Shown: positions 47,303 to 56,066, counted from the stretch's first letter. The stretch: 64,000 nt of DNA from Hyphomonadaceae bacterium UKL13-1 (GCA_001602435.1 CP012156.1:2921898-2985897), one strand, 5' to 3'. Notes: generated by a model from the sequence alone, not told the origin. Numbers and translations: made by a program.

Positions 47303-47566
47303 GGGTTTTTGAGGGGCAAAGCGTGCTTTTGTCCCCTCAGGAGCATCCGATCAGGTCATAGATGACGCCAGTTGTTCCATCTTGGGATAGGTGGCGTTGT
47401 CTCATATGGGGGCAAAGCGTCTTCAAGCGCATTGCTCCGGTCTTGGGATTGTTATGTCCCGGGAGCTCTTGAGAATCTCTGGTTGGGGTCTTTGGGCTCT
47501 AAGAATTCAAAGTGAGTGGGCCATGATAAGGCTCGCTGACATGTCAGTATGTGATTGGAGTTTGGA

Positions 47567-49780
47567 ATGTCAGAAGCAGGCTCGCTATCGTACTCAGGTG
47601 CGCGTGCCGCCCGGGTCGCCCCCAGTGATGATGGTTCCATCGGGACCATGATTGACACAGCGTTTAACTTGCTGCGTCGCCGCTGGCCGATTTTGTTGGC
47701 AGGTATTGCCTTGGGTTTGATCGCTGGGTTTGTGAAAACAGCTGTCACCCCGGTCAGCTATGTGTCTTCCACCTCCATTTTGATTGAAGATCAGAGCAAC
47801 CAGATTGCCAGTGAGGATACCGCAACGGTTAAAGCGGTCAGCCCGCGCCTGTCGAACGAAGTGCAGTCATTGCGTTCGCCAGCGTTGATGGAGCGGGTGG
47901 TTCGTCAGTTGAACCTGCAAAACGACCCTGAATTCAATCCGTATATGTCCTATCAGGCACCTGCGCCAACGTCTCCCAAACTCCCAGCAGCAACACCCAA
48001 TAAAGTTGCCTTGCCAGTTCCCGATGCCCGGCAAGTTGAAGTGACAAAAGCCATGCTGGCGCGCGCATTAAGTGTTGAAACCGTCACCGGCAGCACAGTC
48101 ATCGTCATCAAGATGAAGGCGTCAAACCCCCTCAAAGCCGCTCAAATCGTGGATGCGGTCGCTGAAGGCTATTTGGCTGAACAATTGGATTCCAAGCTCT
48201 CCACCACCCGTCAGGCCAGCGTGTGGCTGCAACAACAAGTCGAACAAGTTGGTGCTGATCTGAAGCGGCAATCGGCTGCCTTGCAGGCCGAGCGTGCCGC
48301 CAGCGGGCTCAATGTCGCCGGCGGGTCGAGCCTTGCCGACCAACAAGTCAGTGCCCTGTCGGCTCAGTTAAGCCAAGCCCGCGCCGACGTCGCAGCGCGC
48401 CAAGCGCGCGGTTCTGGCGGGGGTGTGTCAACCGGTGTCGGGGAAGTTTATGATTCCCCCGCCGTTCAGGCCTTGCGTGTCAGCGAAGGTGAAGTCCAGC
48501 GCCGCATCTCTGAACTCTCAGTCCGCTATGGACCCGCCCACCCGCAGATGCAGGTCGCCCGCGAGCAGCTCGTCGATATCCGCCGCCAGCTCCAACAAGA
48601 AATCGGCCGCGTCTCACGGGGCAGCTCCAATGAGCTTCAGGTTGCCCAACGCCGTGTCGCTGCCATTGAGGCAGAGCTTGCCCGCTGGACCGCAGCTTTG
48701 GGTCGCGACACCCGCCGCGCCTCGGTACAACAACAACTGCAAAGCCAAGTCACCGCCACCGAAGCCACCTATCAAGGCTATGTGCAGCGCCTGCAGCAAA
48801 TCACCGACCTTGAAAAGCTTCAGCGTCCAGACGGCCGCATCATCGTACGTGGCCAAGTCCCAGGCCGCCCAGACTCACCCAAGCCCGCCCAAGATCTCGC
48901 CCAAGGCCTGCTCGCAGGCCTTGCCCTCGCTGCAGGTCTGATCGTGCTCCTCGAAAGCCTCCAGCGCGGCCTACGCACCCCCCAAGCGGTTGAAGACTGG
49001 ACCGGGGCCCCCTGCCTCGTCTCCGTCCCCAAGCTCACCGCACGCGAAGTCAAAGACCTCGCCGCAACCGGGGGACAAGGGCCTGCGGACTATGTCGCAG
49101 TCAAACCCCTCTCGCTCTATGCCGAGGCCCTGCGCCAACTGCGCGCCGACCTCATCCTCGCCCCCGATGGCGAAACAATCCCGCAAGTCATCCTGTTCTC
49201 GTCGGCCGTCGCCGGGGAAGGCAAGTCCACCACCGCGCTGGCCTTCGCCAGAACCCTCGCCATGTCCGGGGCTAAAACCATCCTCATCGAAGCCGATATC
49301 CGCAGGCCAACCATCGCCGCCATCGCCGGCCTCGAAGCCAAAACCAATCTCGTCGAGGTCATCAACCATCACGACCGTCTGGAAGCCGCCCTCTCGCGCG
49401 ATCTCCTCACCGATCTCGATATCCTGCCAACACAAGCCATCAACGACCGCACCGGCGTCGATCAAGCCCTCGAGCGCTTCTCAGGCCTCCTCGATACCCT
49501 GCGACCCCACTACCAGTTCATCGTCGTCGATACCGCACCCGTCCTCGCCGTCGCCGAAACACAAACCATGGCCCGACAAGCCGATGCCGTCATCCTCGTC
49601 GTCCGCTGGGGCGCTACCACCGGCGACGCCATCCGCATCGCCGTCCACGAACTCCAATCCGCACGCATCACACCTCGCGGCGTCGCACTCAACTCCGTCG
49701 ACTTCAAAGCTCAATCCAAATACACACGCGGCGACTCCGCCTCATACTACAACTCTTACTCCAAATATTATTCACAGTAA
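47567..49780 (+). CDS. Wzc-like polysaccharide co-polymerase and tyrosine autokinase
   Basis: A 737-residue fused protein that sets chain length and controls export by tyrosine phosphorylation. A Wzz domain has its first membrane helix at about residues 34-54, a large periplasmic coiled-coil section runs to about 440, and a second helix (GLLAGLALAAGLIVLLES) follows. The BY-kinase domain has Walker A AGEGKST at 549-555, Walker A' ILIEADIRRP and Walker B FIVVDTAPV. The C-terminus is Tyr-rich (seven Tyr in the last 21 residues), as in bacterial tyrosine kinases. GGAG six bases before the ATG at 47567 decides the start. The second half is extremely C-rich on the coding strand, unlike its upstream neighbours. 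Confidence 0.92.
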   Translation: MSEAGSLSYSGARAARVAPSDDGSIGTMIDTAFNLLRRRWPILLAGIALGLIAGFVKTAVTPVSYVSSTSILIEDQSNQIASEDTATVKAVSPRLSNEVQSLRSPALMERVVRQLNLQNDPEFNPYMSYQAPAPTSPKLPAATPNKVALPVPDARQVEVTKAMLARALSVETVTGSTVIVIKMKASNPLKAAQIVDAVAEGYLAEQLDSKLSTTRQASVWLQQQVEQVGADLKRQSAALQAERAASGLNVAGGSSLADQQVSALSAQLSQARADVAARQARGSGGGVSTGVGEVYDSPAVQALRVSEGEVQRRISELSVRYGPAHPQMQVAREQLVDIRRQLQQEIGRVSRGSSNELQVAQRRVAAIEAELARWTAALGRDTRRASVQQQLQSQVTATEATYQGYVQRLQQITDLEKLQRPDGRIIVRGQVPGRPDSPKPAQDLAQGLLAGLALAAGLIVLLESLQRGLRTPQAVEDWTGAPCLVSVPKLTAREVKDLAATGGQGPADYVAVKPLSLYAEALRQLRADLILAPDGETIPQVILFSSAVAGEGKSTTALAFARTLAMSGAKTILIEADIRRPTIAAIAGLEAKTNLVEVINHHDRLEAALSRDLLTDLDILPTQAINDRTGVDQALERFSGLLDTLRPHYQFIVVDTAPVLAVAETQTMARQADAVILVVRWGATTGDAIRIAVHELQSARITPRGVALNSVDFKAQSKYTRGDSASYYNSYSKYYSQ

Positions 49781-49937
49781 CAACACGCGAAACTGGCTCG
49801 AAATTTGCTGTGAATAACTGCGGAGACTGAGAAGTCAAACCGCTCATATTGGATTGGTCCGCGTGCGCTTTCTAGAATATAGCGCTGGGATGATTCTATA
49901 TCTGTGATGACTATAAAGGTGATAAGGACTTCTAGAG

Positions 49938-51149
49938 ATGAAGAGTTTAGCTGAAAAAGGTCCTGCAAGAAGTGATGCAACAGCGCAGTTGTTGTTGCTT
50001 CTGGCGCGTGACACGCTTTCACCTGAGTTGACCGCGACCGCATTGAACCTGATGGATCAGATTCAAGATTGGGAAGAGCTCGTTATCCTAGCTACCCACA
50101 ACGCAAGTCTGCCGTTTGTTTACAAGCATCTGTTTGCACTTAAGCCCAAGTCATTGCCTGAGGCGATCCTGAGCGACATGCGTCTGATGACCATGGCTCA
50201 GACTTTCAGCGCCTTAAAGCTGACTGCCGGCATGACAGCCTTTCATCGTGATTGCATTGCACCTGTCGGAGCTTGCCATGCCTATATGAAAGGGCCCGCT
50301 TTAGCGCATCGCTTTTATCGCGATCCGGCAATGCGTTCCTGCGTTGATGTCGACATTCTGGTTGCCGAGCGCGACTATGCGAAGGTTGCGCGCCTCGCTC
50401 ACGCCCAAGGTTATCGCTTTGTGTTGGACCCAGACGCAGGGACCTTCATTGAGCACGAACAAGATTTATCGTTCGCGATTCGACATTCAGATGTCATTTC
50501 CCTGTTCAGCAAAGATAATGTGCATATAGAGCTGCACCGCTACATCGAGAAATCCACACCCATTTTTCCAGTTGCGCGAATATTGAATGAAACTCACAGC
50601 ATGCAAGTGGGGGATCAGACAGTTCAGACTTTGTCGACGGCCTGGCATTTTGTGTACATCACTTATCATCATTCCCGCCATTTCTGGTCCCGCCTACATT
50701 GGGTCGCCGACGTCGACGCCTTAAGTACGCATCCAACCTTTGACCGGCAGGAAGTTCTCAAGATTGCGACAGAAGTTGGACTCAAGCCTACGGTTGAGGC
50801 CGCCATCGAGTTTGCGCGTCTGACGGCGGTTCCCTCAGAATGGCCGTCCGTGCTGAACCAGACTCCGGGCGGGATATTCTTGGACGCTGCGCTGCGGGGG
50901 CTGCCGGGTGACTCGGCCTTTGAATTGGAAAGTTGGGACGCCATGTTCCTCTTTGACTTTGGCGACCAATGGCAATTCGATGCCGATCGGAAATTCTCTT
51001 TTTGGCTTCAGTCCGCACTTCGTAGAATGCAGCCAACTGTTTATCAGTACATCGCCAAGCGGCGCGCTAGACCTTTGGAATGGCTCTATTATCTCGAGAA
51101 CTTCGCGGCGCTGTTCGGTAACTTTAAGAAGCGGTTGTCGGCGCAGTGA
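49938..51149 (+). CDS. Lasso-cluster nucleotidyltransferase-family protein
   Basis: A 403-residue protein of the uncharacterised NTP_transf_5 family (Pfam PF14907). The core signature is YMKGPALAHRFYRDPAMRSCVDVDILV (about residues 116-142), with the D-x-D pair expected of nucleotidyltransferases, followed by HIELHRYIEKS. Members occur repeatedly in RiPP clusters, notably lasso peptide clusters that also carry an HPr-kinase-like gene; their substrate is unknown. Its stop overlaps the next start (GTGA), so it is coupled to the ABC transporter. I infer a tailoring role on the peptide. Confidence 0.82.
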   Translation: MKSLAEKGPARSDATAQLLLLLARDTLSPELTATALNLMDQIQDWEELVILATHNASLPFVYKHLFALKPKSLPEAILSDMRLMTMAQTFSALKLTAGMTAFHRDCIAPVGACHAYMKGPALAHRFYRDPAMRSCVDVDILVAERDYAKVARLAHAQGYRFVLDPDAGTFIEHEQDLSFAIRHSDVISLFSKDNVHIELHRYIEKSTPIFPVARILNETHSMQVGDQTVQTLSTAWHFVYITYHHSRHFWSRLHWVADVDALSTHPTFDRQEVLKIATEVGLKPTVEAAIEFARLTAVPSEWPSVLNQTPGGIFLDAALRGLPGDSAFELESWDAMFLFDFGDQWQFDADRKFSFWLQSALRRMQPTVYQYIAKRRARPLEWLYYLENFAALFGNFKKRLSAQ

Positions 51150-52975
51150 ACCAAGCCAACGGCATCAGCTTGGTCGGCCAAGTGCGAGCGACCCTGCAAG
51201 CGGTTTGGGCGACTTCCAGACGCGTTTGGAGCATCTTGATCGAAAGTGGTCCATGGCTGACCGCAGGCGTGATTCTGGCGACTGTGCTGGAGGCGGCCCT
51301 CTCAATTGGATCGCTTTATGCCATCAAACTGCTTGTGGATTCAATTGGTAAGGGCTTGCAGTCGTCGCACGCCAACCAAGAAATCTTCTTCAATTTAGCA
51401 CTGACTGGCGGTAGCCTAATCCTTGCCGCTATGGCGCAGTCGTTGGCTAATCTGTTGCGTATGCGTCAGGGGTTCCTCGTAGGCGACTTGGTAAGCAGTA
51501 AGATCCACACACGAGCTATTGAGCTAGATCTGAGCTTTTATGAAAGCCCACTCTATCTTGACTCACTTCAAAAGGCGCGCGAGGCGGGCGGGCAACGGCC
51601 GGCACAAGTTATTGGCAATGTCATTTCCGGACTTCGCGGTGTTGTTGTCCTTGTCGCCATCCTAATCATGCTAGCAGCCATTGAGTGGCGTTTATTGCCT
51701 GTCTTGCTCGTAACCGTCGGCCTAGCCCTTTTGGTGCGCCTCATCTTCACGCGACGGCTGTTTCAATGGCGCATGACGCGGGCGCAGCTTGAGCGCCGGG
51801 TCAGCTATTTGGACTGGATGATCACGTCCAACCATCACGCCAAGGAAATGCGGATCAACGGCTTGGGAGGCTTCTTTGCTTCCCAGTATAAGGAGATGCA
51901 GACCAAAATTCGCGTGGAGCACATGGCCATTGAGCAAAAGCGCGCTGTGGCAGAACTCATTGTGACGGCCATCGCGTCCCTGGTGTTTATGGGGGCGGCT
52001 GCCTTTTTAATTGATTCCGCGCTGAAAGGTACGCTATCGCTGGGCCAAGTTGTCATGTTTGTTCTATTGCTTCGTCGGGCTGAAGGCTCTGGAAACGAAG
52101 TTGTCGCGAGCATTTCAAAGCTGGTTGATGACCATTTGTATCTGGGACGTCTTTTTGAATTCTTTGACACGATGCCGCGAATTGTCCGCGATCCTAACCC
52201 AGTCGCGATTACGCTTCCGATGAACCGTGGCATTTGGATGGAGAACGTCAGCTTTACCTATGAAGGTGCAAGTCGGCCGTCAGTATCAGGTCTGAATTTT
52301 GCCCTGCAGCCCGGGAAAATCATCGCTTTGGTAGGTGAGAACGGGTCCGGCAAGACCACGCTCATCAAGCTTTTAAACCGTTTGTATGATCCGACAGCAG
52401 GCCGAATTCTTCTCGATGGTGTCGACATTCGGAAGCTTGATCCTGATGCCTATCGCGAGCTCTTCAGCGTAATTTTCCAAGATTATTCCTGTTATGCTGA
52501 GACGGTTACCAACAATATTCGTTTTGGAAATGTTGCACTTCCGCATGGGGAAGCGGAGATTCGTCAGGCAGCAACCGAGGCAGGCGCAGACTCCTTCATC
52601 GAAGAATTGCCGCTGGCCTACCAAACGCCGCTGACAAAGCTCTTTGATGACGGCCATGACCTCAGCATTGGTCAATGGCAACGCGTCGCATTGGCGCGCT
52701 CCTTCTTTCCAAAGTCTCAATTCGTTATTATGGACGAGCCGACCAGCGCGGTTGATCCAGCAGCGGAGTATGAGCTTTTCGAGAATTTCCGAGAGCGACT
52801 AGGTGGGCGCGGCGCTCTCATCATCAGTCATCGGTTATCCACCGTTCGCCAGGCAGACTATACCTATGTCCTCGAAAACGGAGAGATAAGCGAAGCAGGT
52901 ACTCACGATGAGCTTTTGCTGAGAAACGGAGCTTATGCTCGGCTTTTTAATATGCAGGCAAAGAACTACTTGTAA
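51146..52975 (+). CDS. ABC transporter, fused permease and ATPase; probable lasso peptide exporter
   Basis: A 609-residue half-transporter that would work as a homodimer in the inner membrane. The N-terminal six-helix domain (to about residue 330) is followed by the ATPase: Walker A GENGSGKTT at 397-405, Q-loop in VIFQDYSCYAETV, signature LSIGQWQRVALARSF, Walker B FVIMDEPTSAVD and H-loop ISHRLSTV. The signature has Ile where LSGGQ has Gly, a change often tolerated. No C39 peptidase domain is present, which fits lasso systems where leader removal is done by the B2 protein. It starts with GTG on the upstream stop codon. Confidence 0.88.
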   Translation: MNQANGISLVGQVRATLQAVWATSRRVWSILIESGPWLTAGVILATVLEAALSIGSLYAIKLLVDSIGKGLQSSHANQEIFFNLALTGGSLILAAMAQSLANLLRMRQGFLVGDLVSSKIHTRAIELDLSFYESPLYLDSLQKAREAGGQRPAQVIGNVISGLRGVVVLVAILIMLAAIEWRLLPVLLVTVGLALLVRLIFTRRLFQWRMTRAQLERRVSYLDWMITSNHHAKEMRINGLGGFFASQYKEMQTKIRVEHMAIEQKRAVAELIVTAIASLVFMGAAAFLIDSALKGTLSLGQVVMFVLLLRRAEGSGNEVVASISKLVDDHLYLGRLFEFFDTMPRIVRDPNPVAITLPMNRGIWMENVSFTYEGASRPSVSGLNFALQPGKIIALVGENGSGKTTLIKLLNRLYDPTAGRILLDGVDIRKLDPDAYRELFSVIFQDYSCYAETVTNNIRFGNVALPHGEAEIRQAATEAGADSFIEELPLAYQTPLTKLFDDGHDLSIGQWQRVALARSFFPKSQFVIMDEPTSAVDPAAEYELFENFRERLGGRGALIISHRLSTVRQADYTYVLENGEISEAGTHDELLLRNGAYARLFNMQAKNYL

Positions 52976-53125
52976 GCGGCAAGTTTAACAATGGTTGGAC
53001 ATCCAGGGTAAGGTTGATGAAATTTCACAGATGCCCTATCCCGTCCAAGTTATCTTCAGAAGGCCACCTAATCAAAGGTAGGTTTGTTCCGAAAAGTCCA
53101 AAACCAACAGAACGAGAGACATGTT

Positions 53126-53413
53126 ATGACTGAGAACCCAGGGAAACCCATCTACGTACGCGCTAATGTTCAAGGCAGTATGCTTGGTGACGAAATTGTC
53201 TTCTTTGACGAGCGAGCTGGAAAATACTTCGCCACCGGTAGCGTTGGCGCAGACATCTGGAATCTGCTTGTGGACCCCATGGATATCGATGGTATTTGCG
53301 CTGCGCTTATGGAGGCCTATGAGGTCGATCATGAAACCTGCTACGGCCAAGTGATTCATTTTTTAAAGAAAATGGAAGAAGCAAATCTCATTGTACTGCG
53401 CAGTACTGTATAA
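53126..53413 (+). CDS. PqqD-like RiPP recognition element (lasso B1 protein)
   Basis: A 95-residue PqqD-family protein. The fold's winged-helix features show as VFFDERAGKYFATGSVGADIWNLLVDPMDIDGICAALMEAYEVDHETCYGQVIHFLKKMEEANLIVL. In lasso pathways a stand-alone protein of this type grips the leader peptide and delivers the precursor to the B2 protease. The ATG at 53126 gives the family length; an in-frame start at 53084 would add 14 residues without similarity. It lies 150 bases after the transporter and 117 bases before the precursor gene. Confidence 0.88.
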   Translation: MTENPGKPIYVRANVQGSMLGDEIVFFDERAGKYFATGSVGADIWNLLVDPMDIDGICAALMEAYEVDHETCYGQVIHFLKKMEEANLIVLRSTV

Positions 53414-53469
53414 AGTCGGAAAAATTCGCCTATTAGGAGACTAATGCATTGGAATTATTTAAAAATCAT

Positions 53470-53497
53470 TTGACTCACAATAGAGCCCTGTTATACA
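53470..53497 (+). promoter_or_regulatory. Promoter-like sequence for the lasso precursor gene
   Basis: TTGACT and TATACA are separated by 16 bases, a near-consensus housekeeping-type promoter placed 34 bases before the ATG at 53531. The surrounding sequence is AT-rich compared with the window. It suggests that the precursor is transcribed separately and strongly. Confidence 0.55.
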
Positions 53498-53516
53498 TAT
53501 GGTAATCATAACGTAG

Positions 53517-53522
53517 AAGGAG
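53517..53522 (+). promoter_or_regulatory. Strong Shine-Dalgarno of the lasso precursor
   Basis: AAGGAG within GAAGGAGATAAC is a near-perfect ribosome binding site, eight bases before the ATG at 53531 (five before an in-frame GTG at 53528). It is the strongest such site I see in the peptide cluster and supports the 51-residue gene as real. Confidence 0.8.
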
Positions 53523-53530
53523 ATAACGTG

Positions 53531-53686
53531 ATGATGAAAAAGACTTGGACTGCACCAGTCGTTGAAGAACTGGATATCGCAGCTACCTTGGGCGGCATTG
53601 TAGCTACCCAATTTGAAAATCAAGTGACCAACTTCAACAATGGCACGCCGCCAGCGTTTGGTTCTATCCCAACCGGCAGCCGTTAA
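53531..53686 (+). CDS. Lasso peptide precursor
   Basis: A 51-residue precursor, too short for usual gene finders. The leader begins MMKKTWTAPVVEELDIAATL, with Trp6-x-x-Pro9-x-Val11 matching the Y/W-x-x-P-x-hydrophobic contact motif for the recognition element. Thr19 sits at the conserved -2 site. Cleavage after Leu20 leaves Gly21 as core residue 1, and the only acidic core residue, Glu29, at position 9, fitting a 9-residue Gly-Glu macrolactam. The 31-residue core is long for a lasso peptide, rich in Asn, Thr, Gly and Pro, and ends Pro-Thr-Gly-Ser-Arg. The leader resembles that of paeninodin-type precursors from kinase-containing clusters. It has its own promoter-like sequence and terminator. 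Confidence 0.87.
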   Translation: MMKKTWTAPVVEELDIAATLGGIVATQFENQVTNFNNGTPPAFGSIPTGSR

Positions 53687-53756
53687 TTTGTTGCCGATTG
53701 TCATTTCCCTTGCTTCGGCAGGTATTTGATTTTTGGATTACTTTATTACGACACTG

Positions 53757-53792
53757 AGAAGGGCTTAACTCTTTTGGGGTTAAGCCCTTCTT
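53757..53792 (+). terminator. Strong terminator between precursor and lasso cyclase genes
   Basis: A perfect 13-bp stem AGAAGGGCTTAAC/GTTAAGCCCTTCT with a 9-base T/G-rich loop lies 70 bases after the precursor stop. Only a short T-run follows. It would leave most transcripts as precursor-only messages and limit read-through into the processing enzymes. Confidence 0.78.
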
Positions 53793-53985
53793 GCTTCAAT
53801 CGAAATGAGTTGAGTTCTCAACTGGTGAGTCGCAGTTAGATTAAGTTGACGGGTCGTCTGTTTGTGACGACTGGGACGCGATCCAAAAGCAAAACTCTTG
53901 CCGGTTGCCTCTACAATGAGGGATAGAACTTCTAGTCGGGATTTCGCTCTCTTTGAGCACTGGGCGGCTAAGGCGTCGTGGGTTT

Positions 53986-55875
53986 ATGGGTGCAATCTTC
54001 GGGCGATTTGATCGCCAAGGTGCTAAAGACACCGAGACCGAAAGAGAGATGGTTGCCGCTGAGCTTCGTATTTGGGGGCCGGACTCGTTTGATCAAAAAC
54101 ATTCATCATGTAGCTTTATTGCTCAATCGACACTCGTCATTTCACCACACGCCGTATTTGAGAAGATTGTTGTTACGCCGTCAGGATTTATTGTATCCGC
54201 CGACGCCATAATCGATAATCGGGCTGAACTTTTACTTGAGCTAGATTTACTAGAAGCAGACGCTACGGCGCTCTCTGATACAGCACTTATCGCGCTTGCT
54301 TGGGAAAAATGGCGAGAAGCGTGCGTGTCTCACATCGTCGGGGATTTCGCGTTCTCCGTTTTTCATCCAGATCTCGACTACCTCTTTCTGGTACGCGATC
54401 ACATTGGAACACGACCGCTCTTCTGGGCGCAACGCAATGACACCCTTGTGTGGTCCACCAGCGCCAAAGTCATCGTGAGCCATCGCGAGTGGACCTGGCC
54501 GATTGACGACATGGCAATCTTAGCATTCCAAGCAAGCCCGGAAAGTCCACTCCCCGATACGTTCTATCAGGACCTGCATACGCTAAAGCCGGGTAATTTT
54601 GTTTCTATCGACCACGGTCAAACCAAAACTGTCAGATGGTGGAATCCAACCGTCAAATCGAAGATCGAATTGGAAAGTCCAGAGGATTATGCGCGCGCCT
54701 GCCGGGCGATTTTAGAGCGCGCTATCCAAGACCGATGCCACACAAGCCATCTTGTTGGAGCCCATCTAAGTGGTGGGATTGATTCAACTGGGGTAGCTGT
54801 CCTTGCATCTAGATACTTGAAAACGCAGAATAAAAGCCTTTGCGGGGGCTATACTTGGTCGCCAGCCTTCTCAAAAGAACACCCAGACTACGGCCCTAAG
54901 GACGAGCGCCGTCGCATTGCTTTGGTGGGCGAACAAGAAGGTATTCCAATTAAATTTGGCAGATCTAGTGGTTCAAACATTTTTGAGTTCTTCTCCCGTC
55001 CCTTAGATGTTGAGGGAATAGCGGATCTGGCAGACGAACTGCCGACGCTCTCAAACGCGTCAAAGGATGGCGCTCGAGTTGTTTTATCGGGCTGGGGTGG
55101 AGATGAGGGTTTCTCCTCACATGGGTTTGGCTATCTTGGCTATCTTATCCCTCGGCTGAAACTCAGGAACGCCGCAAACTTTATCCGCTTTCACACACGC
55201 GGTCTTAGGAATATTCCAAATGTTCTGAGTATGGTTTGGAGGGGAGGATTTTACCTAATGCTCCCTGACTTCCTGCACAATCTAATTGGTCGGTTCCAAA
55301 ACAAAGTTGAGAGATCGACTTTTATGAGGACAGACGTTTTTGCAAAAAATAGTAGATATATCCGCGACATAAAGAGGGCTTTACGTTTTTATCCAGATCC
55401 TGCGAAGAATATCAAAGCGTGCCTTGATCATGGGCATATCGGGATGCGGATGGAAACTTGGGCTGCGTGGTCGGCACCCCATCAGCTTCAGTATCGATAC
55501 CCCTTAACCGATCGTCGCCTATTAGAATTCCTCATGATGCTGCCGCCCGAGGCTTTACTTCTAGACGATCGCCCTCGTGGTTTGTCCCTGCGCGCCTTAG
55601 AAGATGTTATTCCACCCAATGCAGAGAAACACGACTTAGCGAACGAAAAATTTCGTAGAGCCGCGCGCGAGGAGAGCCTGCAAATCACGATGAAAGCCGT
55701 GCGGAATGGCCTCCTCTCTGAAGACTGCCCATGGTTCAATATGCAAGAATTTCGCGATGCAGCGACCAGTCCCGCCGATCAGTCCACCACAGAGGGCGTT
55801 ATGAAGTTTGCTGAAGTGATGACGGCTATGCGCTTGTGGTTCTTCTGGCGCCGTGGTGGCCAAAGCACAAAGTAG
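53986..55875 (+). CDS. Lasso cyclase (asparagine synthase-like, C protein)
   Basis: About 629 residues, homologous to asparagine synthase B. It adenylates the side-chain carboxylate of the ring Asp/Glu (here Glu29) and closes the macrolactam with the new N-terminal Gly. The N-terminal glutaminase-like domain starts MGAIFGRFDRQG; the catalytic Cys2 of true glutamine amidotransferases is absent, as expected for a cyclase. The ATP-binding loop is SGGIDST at 262-268. The ATG at 53986 is chosen because MGAIFGRF aligns with the family start; a TTG at 53953 would add 11 residues. Base composition is low in G+C (24 of 60 in 55201-55260), suggesting acquisition by transfer. Confidence 0.92.
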   Translation: MGAIFGRFDRQGAKDTETEREMVAAELRIWGPDSFDQKHSSCSFIAQSTLVISPHAVFEKIVVTPSGFIVSADAIIDNRAELLLELDLLEADATALSDTALIALAWEKWREACVSHIVGDFAFSVFHPDLDYLFLVRDHIGTRPLFWAQRNDTLVWSTSAKVIVSHREWTWPIDDMAILAFQASPESPLPDTFYQDLHTLKPGNFVSIDHGQTKTVRWWNPTVKSKIELESPEDYARACRAILERAIQDRCHTSHLVGAHLSGGIDSTGVAVLASRYLKTQNKSLCGGYTWSPAFSKEHPDYGPKDERRRIALVGEQEGIPIKFGRSSGSNIFEFFSRPLDVEGIADLADELPTLSNASKDGARVVLSGWGGDEGFSSHGFGYLGYLIPRLKLRNAANFIRFHTRGLRNIPNVLSMVWRGGFYLMLPDFLHNLIGRFQNKVERSTFMRTDVFAKNSRYIRDIKRALRFYPDPAKNIKACLDHGHIGMRMETWAAWSAPHQLQYRYPLTDRRLLEFLMMLPPEALLLDDRPRGLSLRALEDVIPPNAEKHDLANEKFRRAAREESLQITMKAVRNGLLSEDCPWFNMQEFRDAATSPADQSTTEGVMKFAEVMTAMRLWFFWRRGGQSTK

Positions 55876-56066
55876 GTGCAATGCTCATCGCGTTGTGCAT
55901 CTATTGGCAGAGTATTTCAGAACAAGATGTTGTATAGCAAGTGCCTGAATGACGGCTCCATTATCTGCAGAGTGTGGTTTAGTACAGGCACGACATTTGC
56001 ATTCGAGGAGCATGGTGGCGTGGTAGTCTAAATTGGGATCCGCTTGATGCTATTTGGAAGTTGGGT

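Noticed and set aside
47310..47339. A hairpin (TGAGGGG/CCCCTCA) after the beta-barrel gene as a terminator
   Set aside because: No T-run follows the stem in the transcript direction; the T-run lies before it, so termination is doubtful.
53019..53135. A 38-codon frame just before the recognition-element gene as another precursor
   Set aside because: There is no W/Y-x-x-P leader motif and no Thr at -2 before Gly; it overlaps the real start of the next gene.
55927..56031. A 34-codon open frame between the lasso cyclase and B2 genes (starts MLYSKCLNDG)
   Set aside because: It lacks a Shine-Dalgarno and has no leader motif or lasso-type core, so a second precursor is not supported.
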